From NCBI GenBank assembly GCA_026120185.1, contig JANUWF010001109.1, positions 4,642,001-4,706,000 on the forward strand: DNA of 64,000 bases, written 5' to 3'. The position numbers and the translations under genes were made by a program. Positions 35,730 through 48,096 of this stretch are shown piece after piece. Below the pieces are notes generated by a model that made no database searches, was not told the origin of the DNA, and worked only from the letters and a program-made list of their open reading frames with translations. Source of the stretch: Voacanga thouarsii (lineage: Eukaryota > Streptophyta > Magnoliopsida > Gentianales > Apocynaceae). The first letter of the stretch is position 1, and every line of letters starts with the position of its first letter.

Positions 35730-38700
35730 ACAATGAATTAGTTAACAAATAGCATAGTCAATTATCATCTTGGTCTCATGAAGGATTTGAAATAGACCCA
35801 CTTCGTTTGCAATCCATGGAATCACTATCTCTTAGTTAAATTAGTGAACATATTCTGTTTCAACTAATTTACCCAAAAAATGCATTAAAATCAATCATCA
35901 CATAAATTCCTATATTCTAGGTGATTTAAAATATAAAATTAGCCAATGAATTCATATTCTAGAAATCATCAAATAACCTTTAATTACCTAAGCCCTTGGC
36001 AATTAACCCATTTTTCAAGTAAGTTAAGAGATAACAAATATGAAATTAATTAAAAGGAAACTATTATCAACCCCATTTTCAAGTAAGCTAACAACAAGAA
36101 TCAATTAATCAATTTCGTAGTAAAAATAAGTAATCAAATTCCAAGACAAATAATTAATTGATCAAAAAACTAAATGATCTCAAAACTATAAATCCAAGAA
36201 TAACATCCAAATATAATTAAAGAATTAAACTCATCATTGTTAAAAAAAAAAAGGGAAGAGATAAATACTCATAGACAAATCTTTCAATTTCTAATGAGAA
36301 CTCCTCCAAAGTCAATACTCCTTGAATTATTTCTTTAGAAAAAATATTAATAGTAGTACACTCTAGAATATATGTCTAATGATCCACATTGTTCACACTC
36401 TTTTGCATACGTGAATGGACAATATTTATAGCTACAAGAACTTCCTAAAAATCCTACACAAAGAAGAAGTAATTTCCTAATAGAATTCCAAATAAAAATA
36501 AAGAAGTCTACGACTTAATCACAAGGAATTGGGCCTTCTGTTTTGTTATTTTGCACTGAAGTCCCTATTCTTGTTGAAGCAAAATTTTGCTTGTCAAAAC
36601 CGCTAAAGAACAAGCTGTTTCCTTTTCCTTTTTTCCTGAAGCCAAGTCGAGTGGATGCAGCCGATAAAGACAACTGAGTCGCAAAATCGAGCCACAGAAG
36701 TGTGAGTCAATTCACCGAAGACCGAGCCACTCGAGCCGATGGTCTTTTTCTTCTTCTTACTGAGCCGTTGAGCCACCATTCTCATTTCTTGTTTCATCTT
36801 CCCAAGGATGTAATTAATCCTCCAAAGGATGATTGTTCTTCTTTTCCTTTTCTTTTTTCTTGTTTATGTTTTGTTCAGTGTCCATGAAGCCCATTTCATG
36901 TTTTTCCTTTTGTCTTCTTGTTCATTCCTTTTATCCTTCCCAGGAGTCACTTGTTCTCTTCTTTTTCCAACTTCTAATTTCAGCTTTCTCTATTTTGTTT
37001 TTTTCTGCTCTTTGATGTTTGCCCAATCTTAGCCTGACGTTAGGTCAACCTTCTTGGCCTGGCGCGGGGTCTTCACTAGAAAATTCTCCAATTACTTTCA
37101 AATTCACCTATTTTCGTGTAAAATCACAAAAAAGCATTTCCATAAGTGATTTATCAAATAGAAAAAAAAAAAGATGACTAGCTATTATATTAAGAGTATC
37201 ATAAAATAACTATGAAAATATATGTAAATTTAGACCCTATCAGTCCTTAATGCAATCACATATGCTACTAGTAATAACAACAACAACAACAACAACAACA
37301 ATAGCAGCAACAATAGCAAAATTGATTACAACTAGCCTAGATTCGAACATCCTAGCAAGCAGCCATGCAGCCCCTAGTGATGCAGTTAGCTTATTTGTCT
37401 AATGTTCATCATAATTAATAGTCTTTTGTGCAATAGGGATCTCAACCTATGATTCAACAACACTCACAATTAGTTTTGAGGCTACAACAATAGCAGCAAC
37501 AGGCATCCATTTTGCATCAGCAACAAATATCAATGCCTTAATAGCAAATGCTACCAACATTAGAGCAAGCACAACAACAATAGCAACAGTTGATTGGTCA
37601 GCAGCCTAATGCTACAAATATCCAACCAAACCAGTTAATTGGCCAACCTAACGACATTCCTGATTTGCAGCAGTAGTAGCATCAACAAAGGTTGGTGGGG
37701 CAGCAGAATAATATTTCTAATCTATAGCAACAACCTTTCAAATATGCTTCAACCACAACCTTTCAAATATGCATCAACCACAACTGGGCTCTCAAACTAA
37801 TGTCTCTGGCCTCCAACAGTCACATATGCTTGGAATGCAGTCTAGTAATTCTGGGTACCAGCTACCCAACATTCTGTCCACGTGTTACAACAAAAGGTTC
37901 CTAGACAAGGACAAATGTAGCATGCAAATTTGCTACCAAACCAAGCTCAACAGTCACAAACACAACCAACACAACGACAAATTATGTCACAGATTCAAAC
38001 TCAAATTGGGCAGCTACAACATTTGTAGCAGTAGTCCAATCCTATGCAGAAAGATATACAGCAAAGCCTACAAAGGTCAGGTGCTTTGCTTCAGTAGCAG
38101 AATGTGGTTGAATAATAGAAGCAATTATTTTAGTCACAAAGGGTCATTCATGAGGCTTCATCAAATATATCATCTTCCTTCTTTTCGGACTCTTTATATG
38201 TTCCTCTATAGTGTTGCTCAACTATTTTCTTGCATGCACCCTCTGACATTATTCTTAAGGCGCTCCTATGTTACATCCCCTTGGTCATGCAGTTTTTCTA
38301 GTGGATTTTTTTTTTTTTTTAATGTTACTAGAATTTGATTTTCCCTTTGCTGGTGCAACTTGGTCTTCCAGTACTTGAATATGAATTCTTAAAACCAGTT
38401 GAAATTTTTAGTCTTTTAGTTGAAGTTTTGTGTTATAGTAATGGATCAATAGAATCATTGAGGTTTTTGTAGTTAATTTGTTTTAGATTTTATATCTTCA
38501 TGCATATTAGATACTGTTTAAGAAGTTATCTTTGTTATGCACTAGTGGATCTAGGACACTGACTTCTAGCCTATTCCACATATACTTTCTCACCAAATTA
38601 TGGAAATGCTTCAATATGGTAATGCTACTCCTATTTATAAGCTTGAATTACTCTTTAAGGGTGATTATCATCTGCATATGTAACTGTTCTTCAAATTGTG

Positions 38701-39255
38701 ATCTATCATCTTTAGATTCCATGGCTCAAATAGGGGATGCAAGTGGTAGAGATTGGCAGGAGGAGGTTTATCAAAAAGGTATTCTATCATTTTGTTTCTA
38801 TTGTCCATGAAGGGGGTTGAGGGAATACACTATGTATAAACCATGAAAACCCCAAGCCTGATCTTGTTATGCTTTTGATATCTCTGGATACTAAAGAAAT
38901 TTGACTTGCAGGCTAAATCTATGAAGGAGATGTATTTTGTTGAATTAAATAAAATGTATATGAAAATTACCACAAAAACTTCAATAGGTAATGATTCACA
39001 TAAATTTAGATTTTCTAACCTTACAACACTCCTGCAAGTGCACCTAATATATGGTGCTATATATTGATATTCTTTTCAATCAGTTAGTTCTTATCTAGCC
39101 TATAGTTGATTGTTGGGAATCTGGGGCCTTATGGTATAATGTTACCTACAGCAGCATAAAATAATAATGAAGAATAAGAGCCAGAGTTATTCCTGAGTTA
39201 CTTAAGGAAACTGATTGACCACGTAAGACTTGGTGCTAGTATATGTTTATCGTAT

Positions 39256-40537
39256 TGAAAAATCTTAGAGGGGGTGAATAAGGTTTTTGGCAAGCAAAAA
39301 CAATTTTTGATTTGAAAATTTAAACCTGAACAATGATGATCATCAAGATACTTGGACTGACTTTATGGATGCAAAGAAAGTTATCTAAGTACTCGTAGAT
39401 GTATATCTAGATTTAGACAATGAACGAACAACAAAAACTGTAAAAGAAAAATAGAATAAAGAGAGACAAGAGATGTATGGTGGTTCGATCAACAATGATC
39501 TACGTCCACTACCTTAAGCCTACACTTAAGGATTTTTAACCCTATTTCATTAACCTCACTTAATGAAATCAAATCACATACAAGAGAGGATCACCTCATT
39601 AAGTTTTCCACAACCTCTCAGCCATGCAAACATATCAAGGATCACCTCACTAGGTTTTACTCCACAATCTTGAACTATCGCAAAACAAGGATCATCCCAA
39701 TAGGTTTTACCACACAATCTTGAACATACACAAAACAAGGATCACCCCAATAGATTTTACCACACAACCTTGCACTACAGTATAGATTTGAATGATCAAT
39801 GGAACAGAAAAGAGCTCACTTACTTGAGCAGATTGTTCACTCAAATATACAGCACAAGATACTTTTACCTTTCATATAAAATGAGTTCACTTTGAATCAT
39901 AGATAAAAGGATATTTTTTAAAATATTGAGCAATGGTGTTTTTAAAATGAATGTTTCAAAAATCTTACCATTAGCCTTGCTTTAAGGGCTATTTATAGAA
40001 CAAAAAGGTGAAGTCCCAACGGTCATAAAAAAATGGCTCTATTATTTTTTGTTTAAACTTGTCCATATTTTGGACTTAGGTTTTAGACGAGGATGTATCC
40101 AAAAAGTAAGTTCAAAATGGCACTTTTTCATAAGAGTATTTCAACACAGTTTTTAGGATTTTGGATGAACCTTTTGGATTCAAACTGTTCAATCCAAAAT
40201 TCTGAGAATTTTCAAAGATTTTGAAAAAGACTCCTTTGATGCTTCAAGGTGAAGTCATATGAATCAAGAGATAAAAGAGATATAGGAATATATAGATATA
40301 CCTTAATAATTTTTCCTAGTCTAAAGAATCTTCTAATAAGGATTCAACTCCATATGCTTCATTCTTTTAATTTTGATCTTTCATTCTTCAATCACAAGAA
40401 GGAAGCCCATTAATCTCATCTGAATGCCTTAGAAGAATAAAGGCTTAAACATGTCCTATCACAATAGATTAAACAGGTTAGATCATATCAATGTTTGTCA
40501 ATGGTCAAAACATATAAGAAAGCCCTTAAGGCTAACA
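39256..40537 (-). repeat. 3' LTR of copia 4
   Basis: Plus strand TGAAAAATCTTAGAGGGGG to AAGGCTAACA. Nearly the same as 48097-49336 but with an extra repeat of the CAAAACAAGGATCA...TTTTACCACACAA unit near 39680-39780. Minus-strand TATA-like box at 39989-39998. Confidence 0.92.
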
Positions 40538-40551
40538 ATCTCCCTTTTTTT
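40538..40551 (-). other. Polypurine tract of copia 4
   Basis: Minus strand AAAAAAAGGGAGAT directly before the TGTTAGCC start of the 3' LTR. Confidence 0.75.
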
Positions 40552-41329
40552 GAGTGATGACAAACATGACACTGATGATATGTGAAGAGAGAACATGCAG
40601 AATGAAAGAGGTACATCAAAAGGTAATCTCATAGGTAGTTCTCATAGAGATCTTATGATCAAACATTTGTAAACATATCTCAATGAACCTAAAACCATTT
40701 TCATCTCTATATAAACACTCAGAATGATTTGATGGAGATGACAAGTAAGATGTACGTAAGATACTCCCCCTAAATATGTGCTTACATGAGTATGTTAAAC
40801 ATAAAGAGGAAAGGCAGAAGTTTCATCTAAAAGGTGAATCGAAAATCATTTTGGACGATAATATAGAGCAAGTGTTTTTGGATAAGGATTTTGGATAACC
40901 AAAAATAGTGTCCAATTCAGTAGTACTGTTTACAAACAATTGTTTTGGATATGAAGTTTCTGAATCTAAAACTCCCCCTGACTTAATGCATGAAGATTTT
41001 ATCACAAAATCTAGTCTCAAGGATATTATCATAAAAATGAGCATCATAAACAGAGGGAATTTTTCAAAAAAGATTTTAGTAAACAGTGAATCAAATTATT
41101 TCAGTGATTTTCATAACAGTTTTGAAAACAATGCATAACTGTTCATGCCAGAAATAATTTATGCAATTTGTAATAGTTCATGCAGTAACTGTTCATATAA
41201 CCATCTTTTTTCTCCCGTAATTATCCCAGAGCAGTTTTACATTCAATTCAGTTATCAGAACAGTTTCTAATTTTCATAACTGTCAATTATACCATTAATT
41301 TATTTCCATCAGCATAATCAACCAAAACA

Positions 41330-41650
41330 GTTTTAGTTTAATGCAGAAACATAATCATGCAGATACCATTAATCAATCATAACAACATCACTTATGTAGA
41401 TTTCCATCAGTATAATCAACCAAAACAGTTTTAGTTTAATGCAGAAACTTAATCATGTAGATACCATTAATTAATCATAACATCATCACTCATGCGGATA
41501 CCATCATACCATTAATCAATCATAACAACATCACTCATGCAGATACCATTAATTAATCATAATAGAATTAATCAATCATAACAGCATACCATTAATCAAT
41601 CATAACAGAATTAATCAATCATAACAGCATCACTCATGCAGATACCATTT
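41330..41650. repeat. Degenerate minisatellite in the 3' region of copia 4
   Basis: Irregular tandem copies of segments such as ACCATTAATCAATCATAACA and CATCACTCATGCAGATACC between the extra ORF and the 3' LTR. Unit order and length vary, so copy number has expanded or contracted. Confidence 0.75.
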
Positions 41651-41901
41651 TTCTCCCCCTTTTGTCATCAATCAAAAACAATCATAGCAAAAAGGTTATA
41701 GCAAGGTTATAGCGAAATAATACGCATTTCACTGCCCCGTTGTCATGGATAATATGCATAAAAGATAAGAGGAATTAACAGAAATTATCCAGCAAAAATT
41801 ATCTTAAGACACAGAATGTAAAAGACTGAAAAAGTAACTGGTTCAACTTTTGCAGAAAATAAATTGTTCATCAGCCCATTTTGCTGCCCAAGAAAAACTA
41901 T

Positions 41902-43565
41902 TTAAGAGATATTGATTGGTTCAGACTTTTTCCCAGCACCCTTCTTGGAATGTTGCCCAGCTATTCTGGTAGACTTTCTTTTGACAACCACGTGCTTCTG
42001 TTTTTTCCCAGATGGTTTGGGCTTGGGAGAAGGAGTAGGAATGTCTGTCTTCGTTTCAGTAGAAGGCTGTGGAGTCGGCTCAGAAGAGGGTTTAGGAGAA
42101 GAAACCTTTACATCTGCAGGCAGTTTAGACTTGTCTTCTGAAGATTGTTCATCCTTTTTATGATCAGATATAGAGGCAGAAGGTACTGGAACTAAAGGTT
42201 TAGCAGAATGCTCAATGACTGAAATCCTGCTTTTGGGACTCTTAATTTCTGAGTTGAGAAAGTCCAATTTCTCAGCAAAAGAGCTAATTGCTCCCAGAAT
42301 ATTTTCAGCTAAACCAGTGTCCTAAACAGAACCTTCATCAAATTTCCGTTTAGTCCCAGAACTAGAAACAGTCTTCCCTTCTTTCTTAATTTTCATCAGA
42401 TTCTCTCTTTCTTTTCCAGTAGCTTCTCTAAGCAATTTCCAAGAATTATTCTCCCTCACATATCCCATTTTCTCAAACGAATCAAAGCTGTAAACATTTG
42501 TCTTTGAGGGATCACAAGTAATAGAATTTAAATCAACTTTAAAAAACCTGAAAACTTTGGTCAACAAATTTCCAAATGGTAAAGCCTTACTTGATGTGTT
42601 TCTAGATTGCAACATTAATTTAGTTGCCAGAAACCCAAAATTTATCTGTCTCCTTTCTGCTAAGGCTAACATGACAATCATTTGAAGTATACTGATAGAG
42701 GTCTTATGGCCAGAGCAAGGAACAACAATTGTAGACACCATATGATGCAGGATTCTACCCAATCCATTCAGCCATTTAGAACTTTGATTTTCAAAATTTT
42801 CAAAAATTTTCCACCAGTAAATAACTTCTCAAAAATTTTCAGAACAAAATTTTCATTTCCTTTAGGAAATTTGTTCAACTCAAAATATTGAAAACCGGCA
42901 TCCCAAACATCACAAATTTTATTCAACATCCTATGGTCAAATTCAAAATCTCTTCCTTTTACTCTTGTTATATACCATCGAATCATAAACCCACATTCGG
43001 TTTCTTCCAGTTTGCCTTTTCTCAAGTTTGCATAAAATTCCCAGACTAAAGGAGTATAAATTTTCTCATCAACAGACAACAAACTCCCCCACCTGACATG
43101 ATCAAACATATCCAGAACATTTGACAAGTTCAGAAAAGTAGAGTGGTTCACTCGATAACCAGAAATAACAATTCGATTTCTAGAAACCCAGTCATTGTAT
43201 TCAGTTTCACATTTTAAGTCAAGAAACTGAGGTACCTGATTCGCAGAGCTTACTTGTTCTGAAGAGGATTTGGATGAATCATAATGAGAGGTAGAAAAGT
43301 GAGGTTGAGGAGAAACTTCCTTTGCTTTCTGCCTTTCCCTTTGATGAGCCCGAACCTTTCTTCTTTGACACTGGAGAAGATTTCTGCTCCTTTTTAGGTT
43401 TTGGAACGATGGATTTTATCTTTACCATTGAAAGATTGAGGCTTTTTCTAGGTTTTTTGGTTGTAAGAGAAGAAAAGCACGGAAGAGTTGCTTTGGAAGA
43501 AGGACGGCAATCAGGGTTTCAAAGAGGAAAAGAACAGATTTCTGTTGAATGCCTAGAGTGAAGAT
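41902..43565 (-). pseudogene. Extra ORF downstream of pol in copia 4
   Basis: Minus-strand pieces are 43151-42768, 42762-42322 and 42267-41902. They read as one protein after a frameshift near 42765 and a stop near 42322. Seen features are a globular first part (LVWEFYANLRKGK, then FMIRWYITRVKG), a basic stretch ending KRKFDEGS, a Ser/Pro/Lys-rich tail, and the end KRKSTRIAG. The first part resembles the so-called plant transposon protein found in retrotransposon-linked ORFs; Sireviruses often carry an additional ORF here, sometimes called env-like. I see no clear signal peptide or membrane segment, so envelope function is not supported. Confidence 0.6.
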
Positions 43566-43850
43566 AGAATACTTTGCAAACATAAGATTTTATGAGATGC
43601 TTTAAAAGTCGTGCTAACTAGAATTTTGAAACTAAAAAATCAGAGTAAGATAATATCAAAGATGGGTTTTGGAACCAGGCCCAATCGGTAGTTAAAAAAA
43701 AATCTAAAAAGGCCTTTTGGAAGTATGAATTGGATTCTAATACTGTGTCCAAAATAGAGAATGAGGTATTTTAGATGTAGAACATTCTTTCCAAAACTTT
43801 TTTCTTCATAGATCTTACACAAAAAAGACTTATACCACATGGTTAGTTAT

Positions 43851-46800
43851 CAAATTCTTGTAATTCCCAAACCTCTCCTTAAATTGTTGAATCTATCCTT
43901 AGCTAGAGGTTTAGTGAAAATATCTGCAAGTTATTCATCCGTTGAGATATATTCAACACACACATCACCTTTGAGTACATGATCTCGGATGAAATGATGT
44001 TTCACTTTAATGTGCTTTGTCCTCGAATGCTGGACATGATTTTTTGTTAGATTGATAACGCTTGTATTATCACACAATATTGGTACACAATCAAAATTAA
44101 GGTTGAAATCTAGCAATGTATTCTTCATCCATAGGATTTGAGTGCAACAATTTCCAGCTACAATATATTCGGCCTCAGTGGTGGATAATGATACACACGC
44201 TTATTTTTTACTGTGCTATGATACAAGAGAATGTCTAAGAAATTGACAACGGCCACTTGTACTTTTTCTTTCTACTTTACATCTTGCATAATCTACACCA
44301 GTGTATCCTATAAGATCAAATGTATTAGTGTGAGGATACCATAATCCATAATCATATGTGCCAATTAAGTATCGAAGTATTCGTTTTACTGCACATAAAT
44401 GAGATTCCTTTGGACAAGATTGAAAACATGCATAAAGACATACAAAAAACATAATGTCTGGTCGGCTAGCAGTAAGATAGAGTAGACTCCCAATCATACC
44501 TCTATATTTACGTTCATCTACCTTCTTACCCTTTTCATCTTGGTCAAGTTTTATGGATGTACTCATAAGTGTGCTGATTTCTTTTACTTCATTCATTCCA
44601 AACCTTTTGAGTAACTCTTTAGCAGACTTAGCTTGGTTTATGAAGATTGCATCCTTAGTTTGCTTAATTTGCAGTCCAAGGAAGAAATTTAATTCTCCCA
44701 TCATGCTCATTTCAAATTCTTGCTGCATAGTCTTAGCAAACATCTTGTACAAAAAGTCGTTAGTAGCACCAAAGATAATATCATCAATATAAATTTGAAC
44801 AATCAGTAAGTCACTAGAATTATCAGTTTTGATGAACAAAGTATTGTCAATTAAGCCTCTAGAAAATCCTTTTGAGATTAGAAATCCACTAAGCCTTTCA
44901 TACCAAGCTCTTGGAGCTTGCTTTAATCCATAGAGAGCTTTAGAGAGTTTGAAAACATGATTTGGAAAGTGTTCATGAGTAAAACTAGGTGGTTGTTCAA
45001 CATATACTTCTTCTTCAATAAATCCATTTAGAAAGGCACTTTTGACATCCATTTGATAGAGCATGAAATTTTTAAATGATGCAAAAGCAAGTAACATTCT
45101 TATAGATTCTAATCTAGCAACAGGAGCGAATGTTTCATCATAGTCAATGCCTTCTTCTTGATTAAATCCTTGTGCAACCAATCTAGTCTTATTTCTAACT
45201 ACAACCCCATTTTCATCAAGTTTATTTCTAAAACCCATTTAGTACCAATAACAGGATGATCATGAGGTTTAGGAACAAATTTCCAAACCTGATTTCTTTC
45301 GAATTGATTTAACTCTTCTTGCATAGCAATAATCCAAAATTCATCATGTAATGCAACATCAATACAGTTAGGTTCAATATTTGAAAGAAGAGCAACGTTG
45401 TCAATGAAATATCGTTGAGTTTTAACTCCTTGATTTGGATCACCAATGATTTGTTCTTTGGGATGACCTGTTTTATATTTTCAATCTTTTGGCAATTGTT
45501 GATTTGTAGAATTTTCAATTTGCTCCTTTTCTTGTTCAATCTGCAGTTCTTCAAATTCCTCTTCTTTTGAATGAGTGTCCAACGGAGGAGCTGTGACCTG
45601 ATTTAACTTCATTTCTTTCGAACAGCCTACATCATCGTCATCTCTCTTTGAAGTATAAATGTTAGATTCATCAAATACAACATGTACAGATTCTTCCACA
45701 CAAAGAGTTCTTTTATTATATACCCTATATGCCTTCTTATTGGAAGAATATCCAAGAAATATACCTTCATCGGACTTACTATCAAAATTTCCAAGATTAT
45801 CTCTTATATTTAGGATAAAACATTTACATCCAAATACCTTAAAATAAGAGATAGAAGGAGTTTTATCAAACATAAGTTCAAAAGGAGTTTTTCTCAAGAA
45901 TGGTTTCAGCATAGCTCGATTTATTATGTAACAAGCAGTGTTAACAGCTTCCGCCCAAAAATATTTTGGAAGAACATTTTTACAAAGCATTGTTCTAGCC
46001 ATTTCTTGCAAAGTACGATTTTTCCTTTCAACAACACCATTTTGTTGAGGAGTTTTTGCAGTTGAAAAATTATGAAAGACTCCATTTTCATCACAAAAGT
46101 GAGTAAATTCACTGTAGCAAAATTCTTTGCCATTATCACTTCTAATAGAAATCAGTTTGCATCCAATTGAGTTTTGGACGCGCTTTATCAGTTTCAAAAA
46201 TTTTGAAAAGGCTTCATCCTTTTGTCTAAGAAATATGGTCCAAGTAAATCTAAAAAAATCATCGACAATGACATATGCATATTTCTTACCACCAAGACTA
46301 GCAGTCCTCATAGGTCCAAATAAATCCATATGAACTAATTCAAGAGGTTTTGAGGTAGAAATTATTTTCTTTAATTTAAAAGAAGATTTGATTTGTTTTC
46401 CGAATTGACATACATCACAAATTTTATTTTTATCAAATTTCATTTTTAGCAGTCCTCTAACAAGCTCTTTTGAAGATAGTTTATTTAGCAAATCAAAAGA
46501 TACATGACCTAATCTTCTATACCAAAGATAACCGTCATTGTCATGAACGGATAGACATCTTATTCCATTTGTTACAAGATCATTAAGGTAAAACACATAC
46601 ACATTTTCCATGCGTTTGGCAGTAAAAATTGTTTCAAGATTTCCACTGTCAAGAATAGAGTAAGAATCTTTTTCAAAAATAACTTTGCACCCATTATCAC
46701 ACAGTTGGCTAATGCTGAGTAGGTTATATTTCAAATCATCAATGAGTAAGACTTACTTTATAATAGTCAAGGAACCTTTATCAATATTACCAATGCCGAG

Positions 46801-46930
46801 AATCTTTCCTTTCTTCTTGTCTCTAAATGTAACAAACCCTTCTTGTGTGGCTTGAATATCTTCCAGAAGAGCTGCATTTCCAGTCATGTGTCTTGAACAA
46901 CCGCTGTCCAAGAACCACTTGGTAAAGCTT
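43851..46930 (-). pseudogene. pol region of copia 4
   Basis: Protease motif WFLDSGCSRHMTG is near 46880-46920. The integrase is in the long open piece 46734-45481: zinc-binding YRRLGHVSF...CDVCQFGKQ, then a core with the FSTAKTPQQNGVVERKNRT signature. Reverse transcriptase (45238-44216) has NKTRLVAQGFNQEEGIDYDE and YIDDIIFG. RNase H continues at 44128-43931 (CDNTSVINLTKNH) and ends LADIFTKPLAK near 43870-43900. Between integrase and RT the frame shifts. A TAA interrupts RNase H just before LADIFTKPL. The integrase and RT segments are long and relatively well kept. Confidence 0.9.
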
Positions 46931-47079
46931 TAAGACCGTGCCTCATTTTCCAATGCCATGAAGCAAATATTGACAGTTTCTTTGTCAGAATCTCCATTCT
47001 CAGACTCACTTTCATTTAAGTCCCAAGTTTTCATTAATCCTTTACCTTTCTTGACCTTCAGGTCTTTCTTTTTCTTAGA

Positions 47080-48036
47080 TGTTTTTTCTTCCTTGCCTTT
47101 TGCAACCGGACAGTTTGCAATGAAGTGATCGGTGCTCTTACATTCAAAGCATTGAGGTTTGAAACCGGAGGTTTATTCTTTCTTTCTTATAAGCTTCCTG
47201 CCTCATTTGTAGTTTCCTTTGTTAAACATCCTTCTGAATTTCTTTGCTATCATTGCCAGGTCATCATTGTCTATTTCCATGCGTTCACTGCTTTCCGAAA
47301 GGCTTGTTTCTCCATCTTCATTTTCAGCCTTTAGCGCAATCCCTCTTCTGCCTTTATTATGATAATCAGATTCATGAAATCTCTTAAGCTTCATCTCATG
47401 AGTTAAAAGAGATCCGATTAACTCTTCAGTAGGTAGGGATTTTAAATCCTTAGATTCTTCTACATCAAGAGTTTTAGGCTGCCAGCTTTTGGTAAAGCAT
47501 CAAGAATTTTTCGATTTTGTTCCCCAAGGGAATAAACCTTTCTATAAGCTTTCAAACCATTTGAGATATTAGTAAATCTTGTAAACATGTCAGTGATGCT
47601 TTCATTTGGCCTCATAGTAAATAATTCATAATCATGAATAAGAAGCCCCAGTTTTGATTCTTTTGACTTGGTTAGTCCCCTCATGGGTGACTTCAAATAA
47701 TTTTCACATATCATGGGCTGAATCGCAACCACTAACACGGTTGTATTCAGTTGCATCTAGTACACAACATAAAATGTTCATAATTTGAAAATTTAGAGTC
47801 ATTTTTGCATTGTCTTCCACACTATACTCCTCATTCTGTTTAGGTAATTTTATGCCATCAATCATATTTGATGGAATAAAAGGACCATTTTCTATCAAAC
47901 TCCATAATTCGAAATTAATAGAACATACAAAAATTTTCATTCTATTTTTCCAAAGAGTATAGTTGCTACCACTGAATAAAGGAGGACGATTCGTTGAAGA
48001 TCCTTCAACATACGGAAGAGAGGAAGAGCTTGCCAT
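47080..48036 (-). pseudogene. gag region of copia 4
   Basis: Gag N-terminus at 48036 (MASSSSLPYVEGSSTNRPPL) with LFSGSNYTLWKNRMKIF. It continues in another frame at 47756-47460 (ELFTMRPNESITDMFTRFTNI), then 47394-47203. A CCHC knuckle, CFECKSTDHFIANC, reads on the minus strand near 47110-47160. Frame changes show it is broken. Confidence 0.85.
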
Positions 48037-48083
48037 GAGGATCTTTACTACAAGGTTGTTAGACCAAGAAAATGTAGACCTCT

Positions 48084-48094
48084 CTTTGATACCA
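48084..48094 (-). other. Primer-binding site of copia 4
   Basis: Minus strand TGGTATCAAAG, two bases inside the 5' LTR. It matches the initiator-Met tRNA site TGGTATCAGAG at ten of eleven positions. Confidence 0.8.
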
Positions 48095-48096
48095 AA

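Larger units (their letters stand above)
29869..37242 (-). mobile_element. Gypsy-type solo LTR split by copia 3
   Basis: Begins TGATGCGTAAATTTTGGGG and ends ACCCTATCA, like the gypsy LTRs at 52353 and 59230. A perfect GTCCT duplication flanks it (29864-29868 and 37243-37247). Without the copia 3 insertion it is about 1.8 kb. The right part (about 36400-37100) is longer than in the other LTRs. It interrupts the Gln-rich exon of MED15 copy C, whose coding resumes after the second GTCCT. No gypsy coding lies inside, so it is a solo LTR. Confidence 0.85.

Noticed and set aside
36603..37032. ORFs near 36.6-37.0 kb
   Set aside because: Inside the right part of the gypsy-type solo LTR; low-complexity, no family match.
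37769..38338. 189-codon plus-strand ORF
   Set aside because: Only its start follows the MED15 Gln-rich frame (LGSQTNVSGLQQS). It then leaves the frame, so it is part of pseudogene C and not a separate gene.
41881..42163. Plus-strand ORFs over the copia 4 extra ORF
   Set aside because: Antisense shadows of the Ser/Pro/Lys-rich tail.
47125..47334. Plus-strand ORF of 69 codons
   Set aside because: Antisense of the copia 4 gag and zinc-knuckle region.
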